A stretch of 64,000 nucleotides of DNA. It comes from Symbiodinium microadriaticum (Eukaryota > Sar > Dinophyceae > Suessiales > Symbiodiniaceae). Below, piece after piece: positions 38,301 to 48,499 of the stretch (within the stretch, counting starts at the first letter, position 1; each line of letters starts with the position of its first letter). The DNA lies in contig LSRX01001085.1 of NCBI GenBank assembly GCA_001939145.1, forward strand, positions 146,034-210,033, in the 5' to 3' direction. Position numbers and translations under genes: made by a program. The notes under the pieces were generated by a model. That model saw only the letters and a list, made by a program, of their open reading frames with translations. It searched no databases and was not told where the DNA came from.

Positions 38301-41300
38301 GCTTTTTCCGCGTACATGGCAGCGAAATTCCCCGAGAAAACTGTAAATGATTACGATGAAGACAAAGGTTCAAGGATGACTCTGTACCCTAAACCCTAAA
38401 CCCTAAACCCTAAACCCTTGCTTGCTTGCTTGCATGGGGTATGGGCTCGCACGAGAGCCCTGGCCCGAAGGCCTACCCCAGCACAATCCGCGACAGTCCA
38501 AGCCAGCGTGTCCCTTTCCGGGGTTGAGAGGTACCCACGTTGCCCCCGGCTGAGCTTGTAAACCCCCGGCCGCAAAACACCCCTCCTAAACCGTCACCGT
38601 GGGAAACCGAAAGCTGCAGCCGAGTCATCCGTGGTCTTTCCAGGCACGACGACACAGGAGCTGCTGGGTCATTTGCCACATCTATTGCTTGCAACACATG
38701 TGTGATAGAGTACCCAACAAAGAACCCTGAGTTCCTTAGATTTGCCCTTGCTCCTGTTTGCGAACGAGCTTCACTCCTTCGGCTTGAGGAGTACTGTCCC
38801 AGACCCCCACCTGGCCTGCCTCCCCACCTGATCCCGAACTGAAGCCTTGCGCAACGCTGCCTGCACACCTTCCCATCCCGTCCCCCATGCTGTCAGATGG
38901 AGAGTCTGTACGTTTTGTTGGGTTTGTGAGACGGGCCCAAGTTCTTGTGTGCCACCGCGGGGGCAAGTACGAAGCTCACGTGAAACCTCTCTCTCTCGAC
39001 CGTTGCATCCAAAGGCTGTAACACCGCTAGCAGTAGCATTAGTATTAAGCGCTTTTGGTATTGGCATGAGCGTGAAGATTAGTTTTAGAAAAAGTTCGAG
39101 TATCAGTACCCGTATTAGTATTATTTTGAGTACTAGTATTTGTATTTAATCTTAATATTAGTCTTACCATAGCAAAAGCATTCGCATCAGCCTTAGCCTT
39201 AGCATTTGGCATCATAAGCATTAGCATTAATAGGAATAGTATGAATGAGTATCAATATGAATATTAGCATCTAGCATCAGTTATAGCATTGGTATAAGCC
39301 GGCGAACGATGGTTAAAGTGTAACACAGGGTAGTATAGCATAGCATAGACTAGCCTTGTAGAGCATTGTAGAGTATGGTCTATCATCGCATCGTATCGTA
39401 TCGTACAGCAAAGTGCAACCTTTCACGGTGTTGCCCCAAGGACACGGTACGAAGTCACACGAGGGTTCCCATGAAAATCCAAAAATCCGACACTTCGGCC
39501 CTTCGAAACATTGCTCCTTGCAAGCTAGGTGCTTCCGGTCCAACAGCGTCTGCTCGACTTTATCCTGAGCTGCGCTACCCAACATCACAGCCGAGGGGAG
39601 ATGATGAAAGACTACAACCACCGGCGGGGTCGAGGCGAGTGTGCAGGCCGACTGGTAGCCCCTTTTGCAGCAACCTCCAACCTGAGATTTAGGCTCCAAC
39701 CGTTCTTCGCTCATCGCTTGGGCCAGGTTTGAGACTCGTTTCTTTGAACCCGCGCTGACCCAGTTGAACACACGAATGTTCAACCCACTCATGCTCACCC
39801 CTTAAAAACCCAGCGGATCCCTATTATAGCGGAGTGGTTTGTTGATCAGGGGTCTACGTTAAGCATCTGCCGAGCTTCGTGATTGAAGCTTGCTTTGATG
39901 CCTTGCGCATCGTACAAGGTCTGCAGGATAGCATTGCTCTCATCCTTGGTGTTCTTGCTCGTGTTGTGCTGATCCTTCATAGGCAGATCTGACACAGCTT
40001 TCATGATTTCGGTCGTCTCGACTTCGAACTCGCCCGTCTCCCCAAGCTTGTCGAGCTTGCTGAAAGCTGCGCGATACTTTTTTTGGAGGGCCAACAGATC
40101 CATCTTTGTTACATTTGGAGGTGGAGCAGGCACCTCGAACAAATCCGAGATGTCATTCCACTTGAAGAACCGTCTCTGCCTGGGATCTTGCAAGACTTTC
40201 TGTGCCAGAAAATGCTTGTAGACCTGGCGATGGTAGATCTTCTCCTCTACCGTGCCGGTGAGTACCAACCTGTAGACGGAAACCTGCGCAGGAAGCATGC
40301 TTAACGCAGTCTGGCTCGCACAGATCGAACATTCTATCCCTACACCGGCAAACATGGCGTTCGTTGGCCAACACCTCTGAAATCGACCCGGATCAGCCAG
40401 CCTCCTTCTTCTGCCCGATGCGCCATGCTCGTTCACGTGCTTGCACATCTGTCATGGGATTCCAGTCGGGATCGAAGATGAGGACTCGATCGGCTCCGAC
40501 AATGTTCAAGCCAACCCCACCGACACGGGTGGTCAAAAGCATCGCGAACAGGTCGTTCTTCTCGTTGAACTCTTCGATCAGCTTCAGCCGGCGTTTCACG
40601 GGAGTCTTTCCATCGATGCGCGAGTGCGTATAGCCCACACGACTCATCCAGAGCTCCAGGACCTCCAACATTTGCACGGTCTGCACGAAGATCAGGGCCC
40701 GATGCCCATCCCGATGCCAGAGTTTCATGATCTCTGCTAGGACCTGAAAACAGAACATGAGGAAGCCAAAGCAAAATTCGCAGGTCTGGCCATGAGCCTC
40801 CTTGCAAATCAAACTAAAAACGCAACGCTCTTCCTGCAAAGCCGACCTTCATCTTGCCGGATTTCTCGAAGCTCCACAACTCCTCGCCAGGCTCCTCCTT
40901 CTGCTCCGCCTTCGAGATGGACCAGAGTAGAGCATAGTACAGTATAGCATAACATAGCCTAGTAAAGTATAGTCTAGTATAGCATAGCATATTCTAGTCT
41001 AGTAACGTATGGTCTAGTATAGTATAGCATAGTCTAGTCTAGTAAAGTATGGTCAAGCATAGTATAGTATAGCATAGTCTAGTAAAATATAGTCTAGCAT
41101 AGTATAGCATAGCACAGTATAGACTAGTAAAGTACAGTCTAGCAGGCAAAGCATAGTCTAGTTCACGAAAGTATAGCCGAGTATATTATAGTTGTTTATA
41201 GTCTAGTAAAGTTTAGTCTAGTATAGTATAGCATAGCAACATATCGCCGTCATGACCAAACGCTAAGCTCCGGCCCGAGCCTTACCGTCGTAGCCATTCA

Positions 41301-44300
41301 GGAGGAGGTCTGGGTGGTTGCAGAGCTTGCGCAGGACACTGAGGGCAAAGAAGACTGCCCCAAGTGCCTTTCCTTGGCATTCTAGTTACTATATCACTAC
41401 TGGTACTAGCATTGTTACTGTTACTATGGCCCCATAATTCATTAGCACTATCACTTGCATTTGTAATGCGCTTAATATTGCTACTAATACCATTAATTTT
41501 AATGACAATATGATTATTGCTCTGCGAAATCCTTCTGACTCCTTCAGCAAGCCCCGCAGTTGCCTGCTCGCAATAACGCAGCCCGGCGCTGAAGGCACCA
41601 AAGCACTCTGACGATCAACGTTCAATTGCTGCCAGGGATCTGTCTGTGGTGGCCGTCTTTGCCCGACGTGCCTACCACCGGGATATGGACACGTGTTGCT
41701 GAGTCTGCTCTGCAAGTGCATTGGAGTACATGTGCCTGTCTAGCACTTCCGAAGCTACAGGCCGGTTGTGTTCCAAATGTACTATGAAAGCAAACAGTGG
41801 AGCACGCAATGACACGTTTAGACACACGCCGATCACATGAACATCATGTCAAACATACAGCAGACATGCTAGCAACCAGAAGGTCCAGACACGAACCCGA
41901 GATTTTGAAAATTATCTATTAACACTATTATTACATGTACTATTACATTTACTATTACATTTGTCGGTATTATTACCTTCATGACTAGTATTCGTTGTGA
42001 TAATTCTTTTTATGCTTAGTATTGTTACTGATATTTTCTGTCGAGCACAGAAGGGCTCCCAACAGGCTTGTGAGAATGCAAAGCACGAGTGAGAGGTGCA
42101 TTAGGGCAGTGAGATAAGTTCAGCAGTCATAGAGTAAACGTTACCTTCAAACCATTTGCGCTGCAATGAGAAAATCAAAAAAGGAAAATAGCACCACGCT
42201 TCCCAAGCAAAGATGACGAGATTACCGCGAGGAATACCTCGAGAGGCCGATGGCCTTTGGGACTGTGTCCCGATGTATCATTTTCATGTTACACAGCGAA
42301 AGGTCCTTGACGATTCCTAGCTGACTGTTTGATATCATTTAGATGCTGTATATTATTGACATCAAAAACGTTCGCATCTCCGTGAAGTATTCTATATGCA
42401 TCTTTATAAGCTTCAGTTGTCCAATCTGCTTTGGGCCTGCCTGGCCGCCTTCTGGTGGGAGCTCTGGGTGTCAATCCGTCTGTTTTGAAAGTAACTTGAA
42501 CTCAAGGATCTGCTGGGCTGGCTCGCAATATGTGTCCAAAAAGCCTGAACTTAGCCTTGCGCCAGGTGTCCGCAAAATGCTCGAACGAACATCCATAATC
42601 GTTTCGTATTTTATCATACATACTAGCATTGGTCTGTTCTCTATCTATGAAGGTAGGTGGGATGTGCAAAACTATTCTCAACGATTTGTTTTGGAAGGCA
42701 TTTAGCGTAGAGAGCTCAGCGTTAGTTAGGTGCACACGTTCTAAACCATAGAGTAATTTGGAGCGGACGATAGCATTGAACACCTGGATTTTCCATTTTA
42801 TGCTGTTGTTAGCTTTATTCCAGAACAACTTCAAGCGGTTGCATGTAGCTGTACAGTCACCGATTCTGTTGGAAACTTCCGCTCTATTGTCGAAGGTATC
42901 TTGTAGCAGGGTTCCGAGGTAGGTGGCGGAGTTTTTTCTAGGTACAAGCTTGCCTTGGGCCGGGCCTGACGGGGAGAATCTGACCGAAGATTGCTTTTGG
43001 TTCGCAGTGAGATTAACACACTTTCCGTAATTCAGTGTGAGACCATAGTAGGCTGAATGTTTTTCTATTGCATGAGGAAGAACATTAACACAATGCGTAT
43101 TTGCCCCGAATATGAGGGTGTCGTCCGCATATAGTATTTCAGAAAAATAAATGCCATCTATGGGCTGATGTTGTCTGGGAGTGTTGAGTTCAACCTTGAT
43201 ATCCGAAAACAGGGCTCCCATTACTAAGCAAAATAAATAAGGTGATAGCGGACAGCCTTGTCTTATACCTGTATGTTGAGTTAGCCAATCAGAATCATTC
43301 CCATCCATACTAACCTTAAACTGCGGGTCCCTATAGAAGCTTTCGATCAAGTTCGTAATTTTGTTTGGTACTTTCAGCCTTTTCAGAGTGCTCTTGGCTT
43401 TGCGGAGCCCATATTGAGTTTGCATGAGCCATGCGTCTAAACCCATGTCTAGTCTTTCTTTAACTAGCGCGGCAACGATCTTGTAGCATGACGTCAACAA
43501 TGAAATCGGTCTATAATTTTCAAGGGAAGTAGAGTCACCTTTCTTGTAAATCGATACCACCACGGCTTTGAGGATTTGTTCGGGGACTTCTCCTCCTTCA
43601 AGACATTTGTTTGCGGCATTCAATATCAAATACTTGCTATCTTTGTCTAACCATTTGTAGAGCTCACCAGGTACTCCATCGTGGCCAGGCGTCTTTAGAT
43701 ATTTAATTCGTCGACATACATAATCCAATTCATTAAGGGTGAAAGGGGATTCATCCACAACATATGAACCATTTTGCAGTGGAATGTTCTCTCTAGACGG
43801 CTGAGGTGGGAATGAGGTTGACGAAAAGGAACCACCCCATTGGATTGTAGATAGGTATTCGGCAGCTTTTTGTGGATAATCAGCTTGATGGATATATGTA
43901 CCGTCCTTGTTCTTGAATTTGGTGAATTTAGGAGTAAATTTGGCACGGAGACGTTTGAGGCCACTCCATTTATATCCTTGTGTTGTAACTGCTTCTAGTT
44001 CTTCAAGGAGGTGGTTTTCTTTATCCTTTTTGGTTTGTGCTGTAATATCTTTGAACAATCGACTCAGCTACATCCCATAGTTGGTTTTCGATAGCTTGCC
44101 ACTTCTGTTCTAAAAGAGCCCATGTGCGTTGCGATATGTACTCCTTCTTTTGTTCGGGAGGTTGTATAGGCAAGTAATCCATAGCGGATTGGAGAAGAAT
44201 TGCATTCAACCGGTCAAAGGTTAAATCCGCACCATTAGTGTTTTGCATTTCCTGCAGAGCTTGACTGGCGACTGCAGCATTGAAATGACTTAACTGAATG

Positions 44301-47300
44301 TTGTCTGGTTTACGTAACTTCATTTTCGAAGTGTTCACTTTAGGAGGGTTGGCCTTCAGCTGAAACTTCACACTCGCAATCAAAAGTTTGTGATCTGTAT
44401 CTACAGTGTGGATGTAGGACGTGTCAACGTTTTTAATGGCATTCTTCCATCGATTGTTTATAACGATATAGTCCATTTGCGCATATTTATGTAGCTGCCA
44501 CGGCGGTGACCAATGTTTTACTCCAACAGATTTATAAGTGACAAGATGGTCATCTGATTTCTGAAAGAGTGTGTTTGAAACGACGAAACCATACTCAAGA
44601 CAGAACTCAACCATACGAGACCTATTTGGAAGTTGCGCAGCGCTCAATATATCAAGATCGTGAGTTTGTGCCCCTAGTGTAAACTGTCCTATTGCACTTG
44701 TTTCATGTGGCAGCGCTTTGACAAGTCTTGCATTGAAATCTCCACACATGAGCTTAGGAGAGAAAGTGTAACGATCTTCGATGAAAGTCTGAAGCTCATG
44801 ATAATGTTGATTCGCTAGCTCCGGATTGGAATGACAGGCTTGGGGAACGTACGTGGAAATTACATCTAGCGTGCCTGCACGCATCTTTAAGGACATTCGC
44901 ATATTAGAACCACTAACCGGTTGTATCGAGATCAAATACTTGACCGCGTGAGGAGATAACACTATGCCAACACCTGCATGTTCAACAGCATCTCTGAAGA
45001 TAGCCCCGCGGTTTGGATTGCTTCGTGCTGCTCTACCCGATGTTGCTAGCTGACTCGCTTTATTTCTGGCATCATCTGGGATGTCAGTGGACCAGTAGAA
45101 CTTGTATCTTAAATGAGTTTCTTGGGAATTGTGGTTGATTTTGGTTTCCTGTAGGCATAAAACGTCGATCTTTTCTTTAAACATAAGGTGTCTGATTCTT
45201 TCTCGTTTAGATGCTGAAGATAAACCCCTACAGTTGAGGGAAGCGATTTTAAATTCTTCAAGGTGTTTTTCTGCAATACAGCTGACTGGTAATCTGTAAC
45301 CTCTGATGTTATACTGCATGCATCTTCCAAGCTTGATTCGGGTGTGACTGACATGATGCGTGTCTTGATTTGGGGATGTGCGCTGTTTTGTGGATTGTAT
45401 AAACCTGCTGGTTCTGGAGCTAGGAAAGCATTGGCCTGACTAGCCAGGTCGATGGCCTGCTTTTTGACAAGACGGTACACCACGCGATGAGCACTACGCG
45501 TCGATGCACGGTTAACTTTGCGTCTTATGCGTGCTACCTCGCTTCTACACTTACGGCGTTTCTTGGGGCTCGCATGTTGGTTACCGCTATCTGGTCGCTC
45601 ATCGCAACGATGAGCGGCAGCGCGGCTTTCCCGCATCACCTTTGGGGGGTCTGCTGGCGTCAGTGGGGATGTTAACATGTTGACTCGTGCTTTATCAGGG
45701 CTTGTACAGTGTCTTTTCGGGGCCAGCGATTTCATGACATATGCTTGATTATGGAGCGACAGGTGGTGTGCCGCTAGGGGAATAATACTGGGTGTGTTGT
45801 ATTGGGATGTACGAGAGTACCGCGAGATTACCTCGAGAGGCCTTGCGGCCTTGTGGCGCCTGCCACTTTGATTTTCTTCCGCTGCGCCTGCTTCAAGCTG
45901 CAAACGAGAGTACCGAGAGACTACCTCGAGAGGTCCGGGGACCTTGTGACCGAAGCCACGCTTAGGATCCATTTTACTTGAGCGTCCCTCTTTCTGTTTT
46001 CCGTATTTCTGCCTGTTATTTGATGTTTTCCACGAGTGGTGCGTGTCAAAACTGATCCCGGTCTTTCGGGAAGAAAAGAAACTGGGGTGAAAATTGTTAC
46101 TGACATGAATATACTTATTCTTGTTCTTATCATTATGAATAGTAGTCGTCGTCGTAGTAGTAGCAGCAGCAGTAGTAGCAACTCCGAGCTCACAGCTCCT
46201 GGTAGAGTCGAGTTTTGGAAGCCAAGGGCAGGGACAAGGATGCAGACCCGAGGTTGTCTACCCACCTAGCGGGAGACAGCAAGAACCAAGCAGCCCGAAT
46301 TCTACACGTGTTGCAACCCACCAGGGTTTAGGGTGTAGGGTTTAGGGTTTAGGGTTCAAACAATGTTGGAGGCTTGGGTCTTTCGGGGGCCTGCTCGGTC
46401 TCGAGGAACTGGACGTAGAGGTGATACTGTTCTGCTGTGAGGTGGCAGAACAGCACTTGTTCTTGCTTCGTGGGCAGGTTCAGTACGTCCATGCACTCGG
46501 CCTTGGTTCGTCGAAGGATGCAGGGCTCCGTGAGCTCCCGCAAGGCCAAGGCACACTGATAGGCCGCTGCGATCTTCACCTCTGTGGCCCCCATCAAATT
46601 ACCGCTTTCTATCGGCTGCGCAAACTCTTCAGTAAACACGGGAAGGGTTCCCAAGCGGCCAGGGCAGACGAAATCAAAGAGCGACCACAACTCCTGCAGA
46701 TTGTTCTGGATCGGAGAGCCCGAAAGCAAGATCCGGTGGGCTGTACTGAACCTTTTGCATGCAATGGTGATGCTCGCGTGCGGGTTCCTGATTTTCTGGC
46801 CCTCATCAAGTATGACCAAAACCCACGTCGCTTCGAGCAACGCATCAATAGCGATTCGCATCGTCTCATAGGATGTGATCAGAACTCCTTGATGCGAGGA
46901 AGCTTGCTGGATAGACTCCTTGCGGTCTTCCTCATTCAGTTGATGCATAACGCAAACACGGAGCGGCGGATACCAGAGATGAATCTCATTCCGCCACTGG
47001 CTAATGAGCGTCGCGGGACACACAATCAGGACGCCACCGGTCCTTGGTGGACTAGCGGCTCCCAGGGATGTGTTTTGTACCCTCATGTTCTGTAGCACGC
47101 CGGAGTGGTGCAACACCGCCAAATATGCAATGATCTGGACAGTCTTCCCCAGCCCCATCTCATCAGCCAAGATCCCCCCCATTTTGTCGCGATGGAGACC
47201 CCAGAGCCAATGCACACAACGGTGTTGATATGGATAGAGCGCTTGCCAAAGCCACTTTGGGCAGCGAAGCCCTTCGCAAACCTGGATTTCTTCCTGCATC

Positions 47301-48490
47301 ACCCTTACCCTGGGCTTCTTGCGATCGGGATCGGGCTTGCAAACGGGCTCCCCGTCCTCGTCCAACTGCTGCTTTGGCACCAGACACGCTGCCGCAGATT
47401 TGCCGGGATTCCAGAGCTCCTGCCTTCGTTGATACACACTTTCGTTCACGTCATCCCGGCGAGCCTTCTTTGCTTCAGCAGGCGCTGTTTCCTGGTGTCG
47501 CTTTGCACCAGGACGCTTGCGCAACAGGTTCTGCTGAGGAGGCACTAGTTCGCCTTGCAGCTGCATAGCTCTCCACTCTGCAGGGTTGTTCTCTTTCCAG
47601 ACACTGTGCACTTGCGCCGCTCGCGGCTTCAATCGGTTAACATCGATAGCACTCAGTGGAAGAGATGACGACGCTGGCTCTACTTCCATGCGCTTCTCCT
47701 CTTTAACAGGGTCTGCATCCCAGAATGACTTGTCCACAACCTTTCTCTGCAGCGCCTGCTCAGCCAAAGGAAGCTTGATCTGACCTTTCCTGGGCAACGA
47801 GGCCCTGGCAAGCTGACCCGGTTGGCTCTGGCTCTCCGACTTCCGCTTGCTTTCAACCGCCCGCTGCGTCACCTCGCCGGACGCAGCCCTTCCAAGTCCT
47901 GAAGACGACCTGCCCACGCGCTCCACGGCTGCATAGGCCGCCGCAATGGCCTCGGAGGGGACAGAATCGCTATACTAAACGATGCCAAACGATACCTTAG
48001 GTTACCTTGCAGCTCCCCAAACGGGCCTGCTCCAGCTTGGACTGCTCCTCCAGGTCGAGACTGGACCCGGAGGACTTGAGCCTCTGCCAGGGTTTGTGGC
48101 TCTTCTGATTGGGTTCGGAAACCGTTGCGCTGGCCACGCGATCCTCCAACTCCAGAACCTCACTGTGCAGCACCTCTCTGTTCTCCAGCGCCTTCTTCAG
48201 CGCAGGGATATTGGGGTCTTCCTGTTCATTCGTTCTTTTCAAGAGCCCCTCGATTTGCCGGTCGACTTTTGTCAGTTCGGCCATCTTCGATGGCAACTGA
48301 AGCTTGGCATCACAGCTGTCGACCACACGACTCTCAACGTCCCTGGCATCGCGGACTTGAACACCCAGGGCATCCAGTACTAAGGCAGCCTCGCTATGGC
48401 GCCCTGCGTCCTCCTCCACCAAGACGTCATCGTCGGAGTCCTCTGCTTCTGTACCAAAGAGCTCATCGGCGTCAGGGAGCTGCTCCATGA
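31812..48490 (-). CDS. ERCC6: CSB/Rad26-type DNA-repair ATPase, spliced gene
   Basis: SNF2-family ATPase of transcription-coupled nucleotide excision repair: it acts on stalled RNA polymerase II in the nucleus. Exon blocks on the minus strand: 48490-48006 (acidic N-terminus), about 47970-46370 (N-terminal linker and ATPase lobe 1), 41381-41281, 40909-40847, 40743-40402 and 40283-39858 (lobe 2), then 32340 to about 32190, about 32122-31964 and 31857-31812 (C-terminal region with winged helix). Introns after 41281 and 40402 begin with GC, the others mostly with GT. The DEGQ box and KIRNP, plus the C-terminal winged helix, identify the CSB branch rather than other SNF2 proteins. The intron between 46370 and 41382 contains a LINE. 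The 7.5-kb interval 39857-32341 probably contains additional linker exons that I could not place. The stop at 31812 lies 340 bp upstream of VPS53. Confidence 0.85.
33654..33794. repeat. Long fold-back (inverted repeat) element
   Basis: Left arm 33654-33727 and right arm 33731-33794 pair over three long blocks: TTCCGTTCAATCT with ATGGCCACGAGCGGGGA, AGCACGAGTG, and GAAGCAACTTTACCAT. Only a 3-nt loop separates them. The main mismatch is about 10 extra bases in the left arm (CTTTAGCAAGCACCT region). Confidence 0.9.
37195..37500. repeat. Outward-facing telomere-like arrays around a 115-bp GC-rich core
   Basis: CCCTAAA-strand units at 37195-37262, then a GC-rich core (37266-37378, rich in AGCGCT and GGGCC words), then at least ten TTTAGGG units at 37383-37500. 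The strand order is that of two chromosome ends on one small fragment. Confidence 0.8.
38387..38417. repeat. CCCTAAA tract
   Basis: Four perfect CCCTAAA units followed by (TTGC)n. Confidence 0.9.
39320..39410. repeat. TAGTATAGCATAG-type repeat
   Basis: Short degenerate tract of the same type as those in the VPS53 and CSB introns. Confidence 0.7.
39858..40283 (-). CDS. ERCC6: CSB exon after helicase motif VI
   Basis: Begins [20 protein letters not shown] and continues with [20 protein letters not shown], the family-typical brace after motif VI. A helical region ends HEARQMLN at a GTAGAC donor (39857). Read-through would stop three codons later. Confidence 0.85.
40402..41381 (-). CDS. ERCC6: CSB exons, SNF2 lobe 2
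   Basis: Exon 41381-41281 encodes [19 protein letters not shown] and NGYDGK. Exon 40909-40847 encodes 21 residues ending EKSGKMK. Exon 40743-40402 encodes [19 protein letters not shown], then [19 protein letters not shown] (motif V) and [13 protein letters not shown] (motif VI). Introns: GC-AG (41280-40910), GT-AG (40846-40744) and GC-AG (40401-40284). Phases are consistent and the order of motifs is complete for the C-terminal RecA lobe. Confidence 0.85.
40925..41245. repeat. TAGTATAGCATAG-type repeat in CSB intron
   Basis: About 320 bp of degenerate AGTATAGCATAGTCTAGTA words fill the GC-AG intron 41280-40910, stopping just short of the acceptor. Confidence 0.85.
42215..42260. repeat. Third copy of the TACCGCGAG..CTCGAGAGGCC motif
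   Basis: GATTACCGCGAGGAATACCT then CGAGAGGCC matches the 5' end motifs of the LINE at about 45811-45842 and 45906-45937. It lies just beyond the 3' end of the element. Confidence 0.65.
42289..44058 (-). pseudogene. LINE reverse transcriptase, motif A deleted
   Basis: The frame 44058-42502 holds the RT fingers and palm: [54 protein letters not shown] (motif B) and [11 protein letters not shown] (motif C). Between [10 protein letters not shown] and [10 protein letters not shown] the normal segment with motif A (the first catalytic Asp) is missing, so the enzyme cannot be active. A tail after a stop or frameshift (42474-42289) has [20 protein letters not shown], a basic C-terminal motif common in such LINEs. 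Confidence 0.85.
44021..45319 (-). pseudogene. LINE endonuclease domain (APE/EEP family)
   Basis: Exonuclease-endonuclease-phosphatase fold. [11 protein letters not shown] carries the first Asn, DVLCLQETK the metal-binding Glu, [10 protein letters not shown] and [10 protein letters not shown] the strand motifs, [10 protein letters not shown] the Asp/Asn pair, [10 protein letters not shown] and [13 protein letters not shown] the final catalytic Asp-His. All active-site motifs are present. It would nick target DNA for target-primed reverse transcription. The frame ends at 44021 and shifts into the RT frame. Confidence 0.85.
45300..45972 (-). pseudogene. LINE N-terminal region with PLEVxSRYSR repeats
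   Basis: Starts [20 protein letters not shown]. It carries two copies of a (K)xxRPLEV(V/I)SRYSR motif at residues about 9-24 and 38-53, then a basic patch ([20 protein letters not shown]) that may bind nucleic acid. It runs out of frame with the endonuclease at about 45319. No gag-like zinc knuckle is seen. Confidence 0.7.
46322..46357. repeat. TTTAGGG tract next to CSB lobe 1 exon
   Basis: Four degenerate TTTAGGG units immediately beyond the coding exon end. Confidence 0.85.
46370..47970 (-). CDS. ERCC6: CSB exon with SNF2 ATPase lobe 1
   Basis: Basic linker ([21 protein letters not shown]), then the helicase motifs in order: motif Q/I region [13 protein letters not shown] and [19 protein letters not shown], motif Ia [23 protein letters not shown], motif [18 protein letters not shown], motif [23 protein letters not shown], then [19 protein letters not shown]. 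The exon ends between about 46400 and 46362. The exact donor was not resolved because the next acceptor (41382) requires phase 1. A telomere-like tract (46322-46357) starts just inside the intron. Confidence 0.85.
48006..48490 (-). CDS. ERCC6: CSB N-terminal exon
   Basis: Starts [20 protein letters not shown], acidic, followed by a predicted coiled-coil region ([20 protein letters not shown] and [18 protein letters not shown]). This matches the acidic plus coiled-coil N-terminus typical of CSB proteins. It ends at LGSCK before GTAACC. Only about 36 nt separate it from the next open segment, with an in-frame TAA, so the junction is a very short intron or a frameshift. Confidence 0.75.
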
Positions 48491-48499
48491 GGGCTGGTG

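Larger units (their letters stand above)
32341..39857 (-). other. ERCC6: Large CSB intronic interval, repeat-rich
   Basis: Contains a fold-back element (33654-33794), a lysine-rich minus-strand segment at about 33825-33965 ([20 protein letters not shown], then [16 protein letters not shown]) that could be a nuclear-localisation linker exon, CAT/TAA microsatellites (35600-35645), telomere-like arrays (34851-34872, 37195-37262, 37383-37500, 38387-38417) and a CTATA-type tract (39320-39410). A charged segment at 35813-35700 ([20 protein letters not shown]) may be another exon. None of these exons is proven. Confidence 0.45.
42289..45972 (-). mobile_element. LINE retrotransposon, APE type, decayed, nested in CSB intron
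   Basis: Sense-oriented LINE with N-terminal region (45972 to about 45300), apurinic-like endonuclease (45319-44021), reverse transcriptase (44058-42502) and C-terminal tail (42474-42289). These are joined by at least three frame changes, near 45319, 44040 and 42490. It lacks RT motif A. Flanking DNA shows no clear poly-A or target-site duplication by eye. It lies wholly within the intron between the CSB lobe 1 and lobe 2 exons. Confidence 0.85.
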
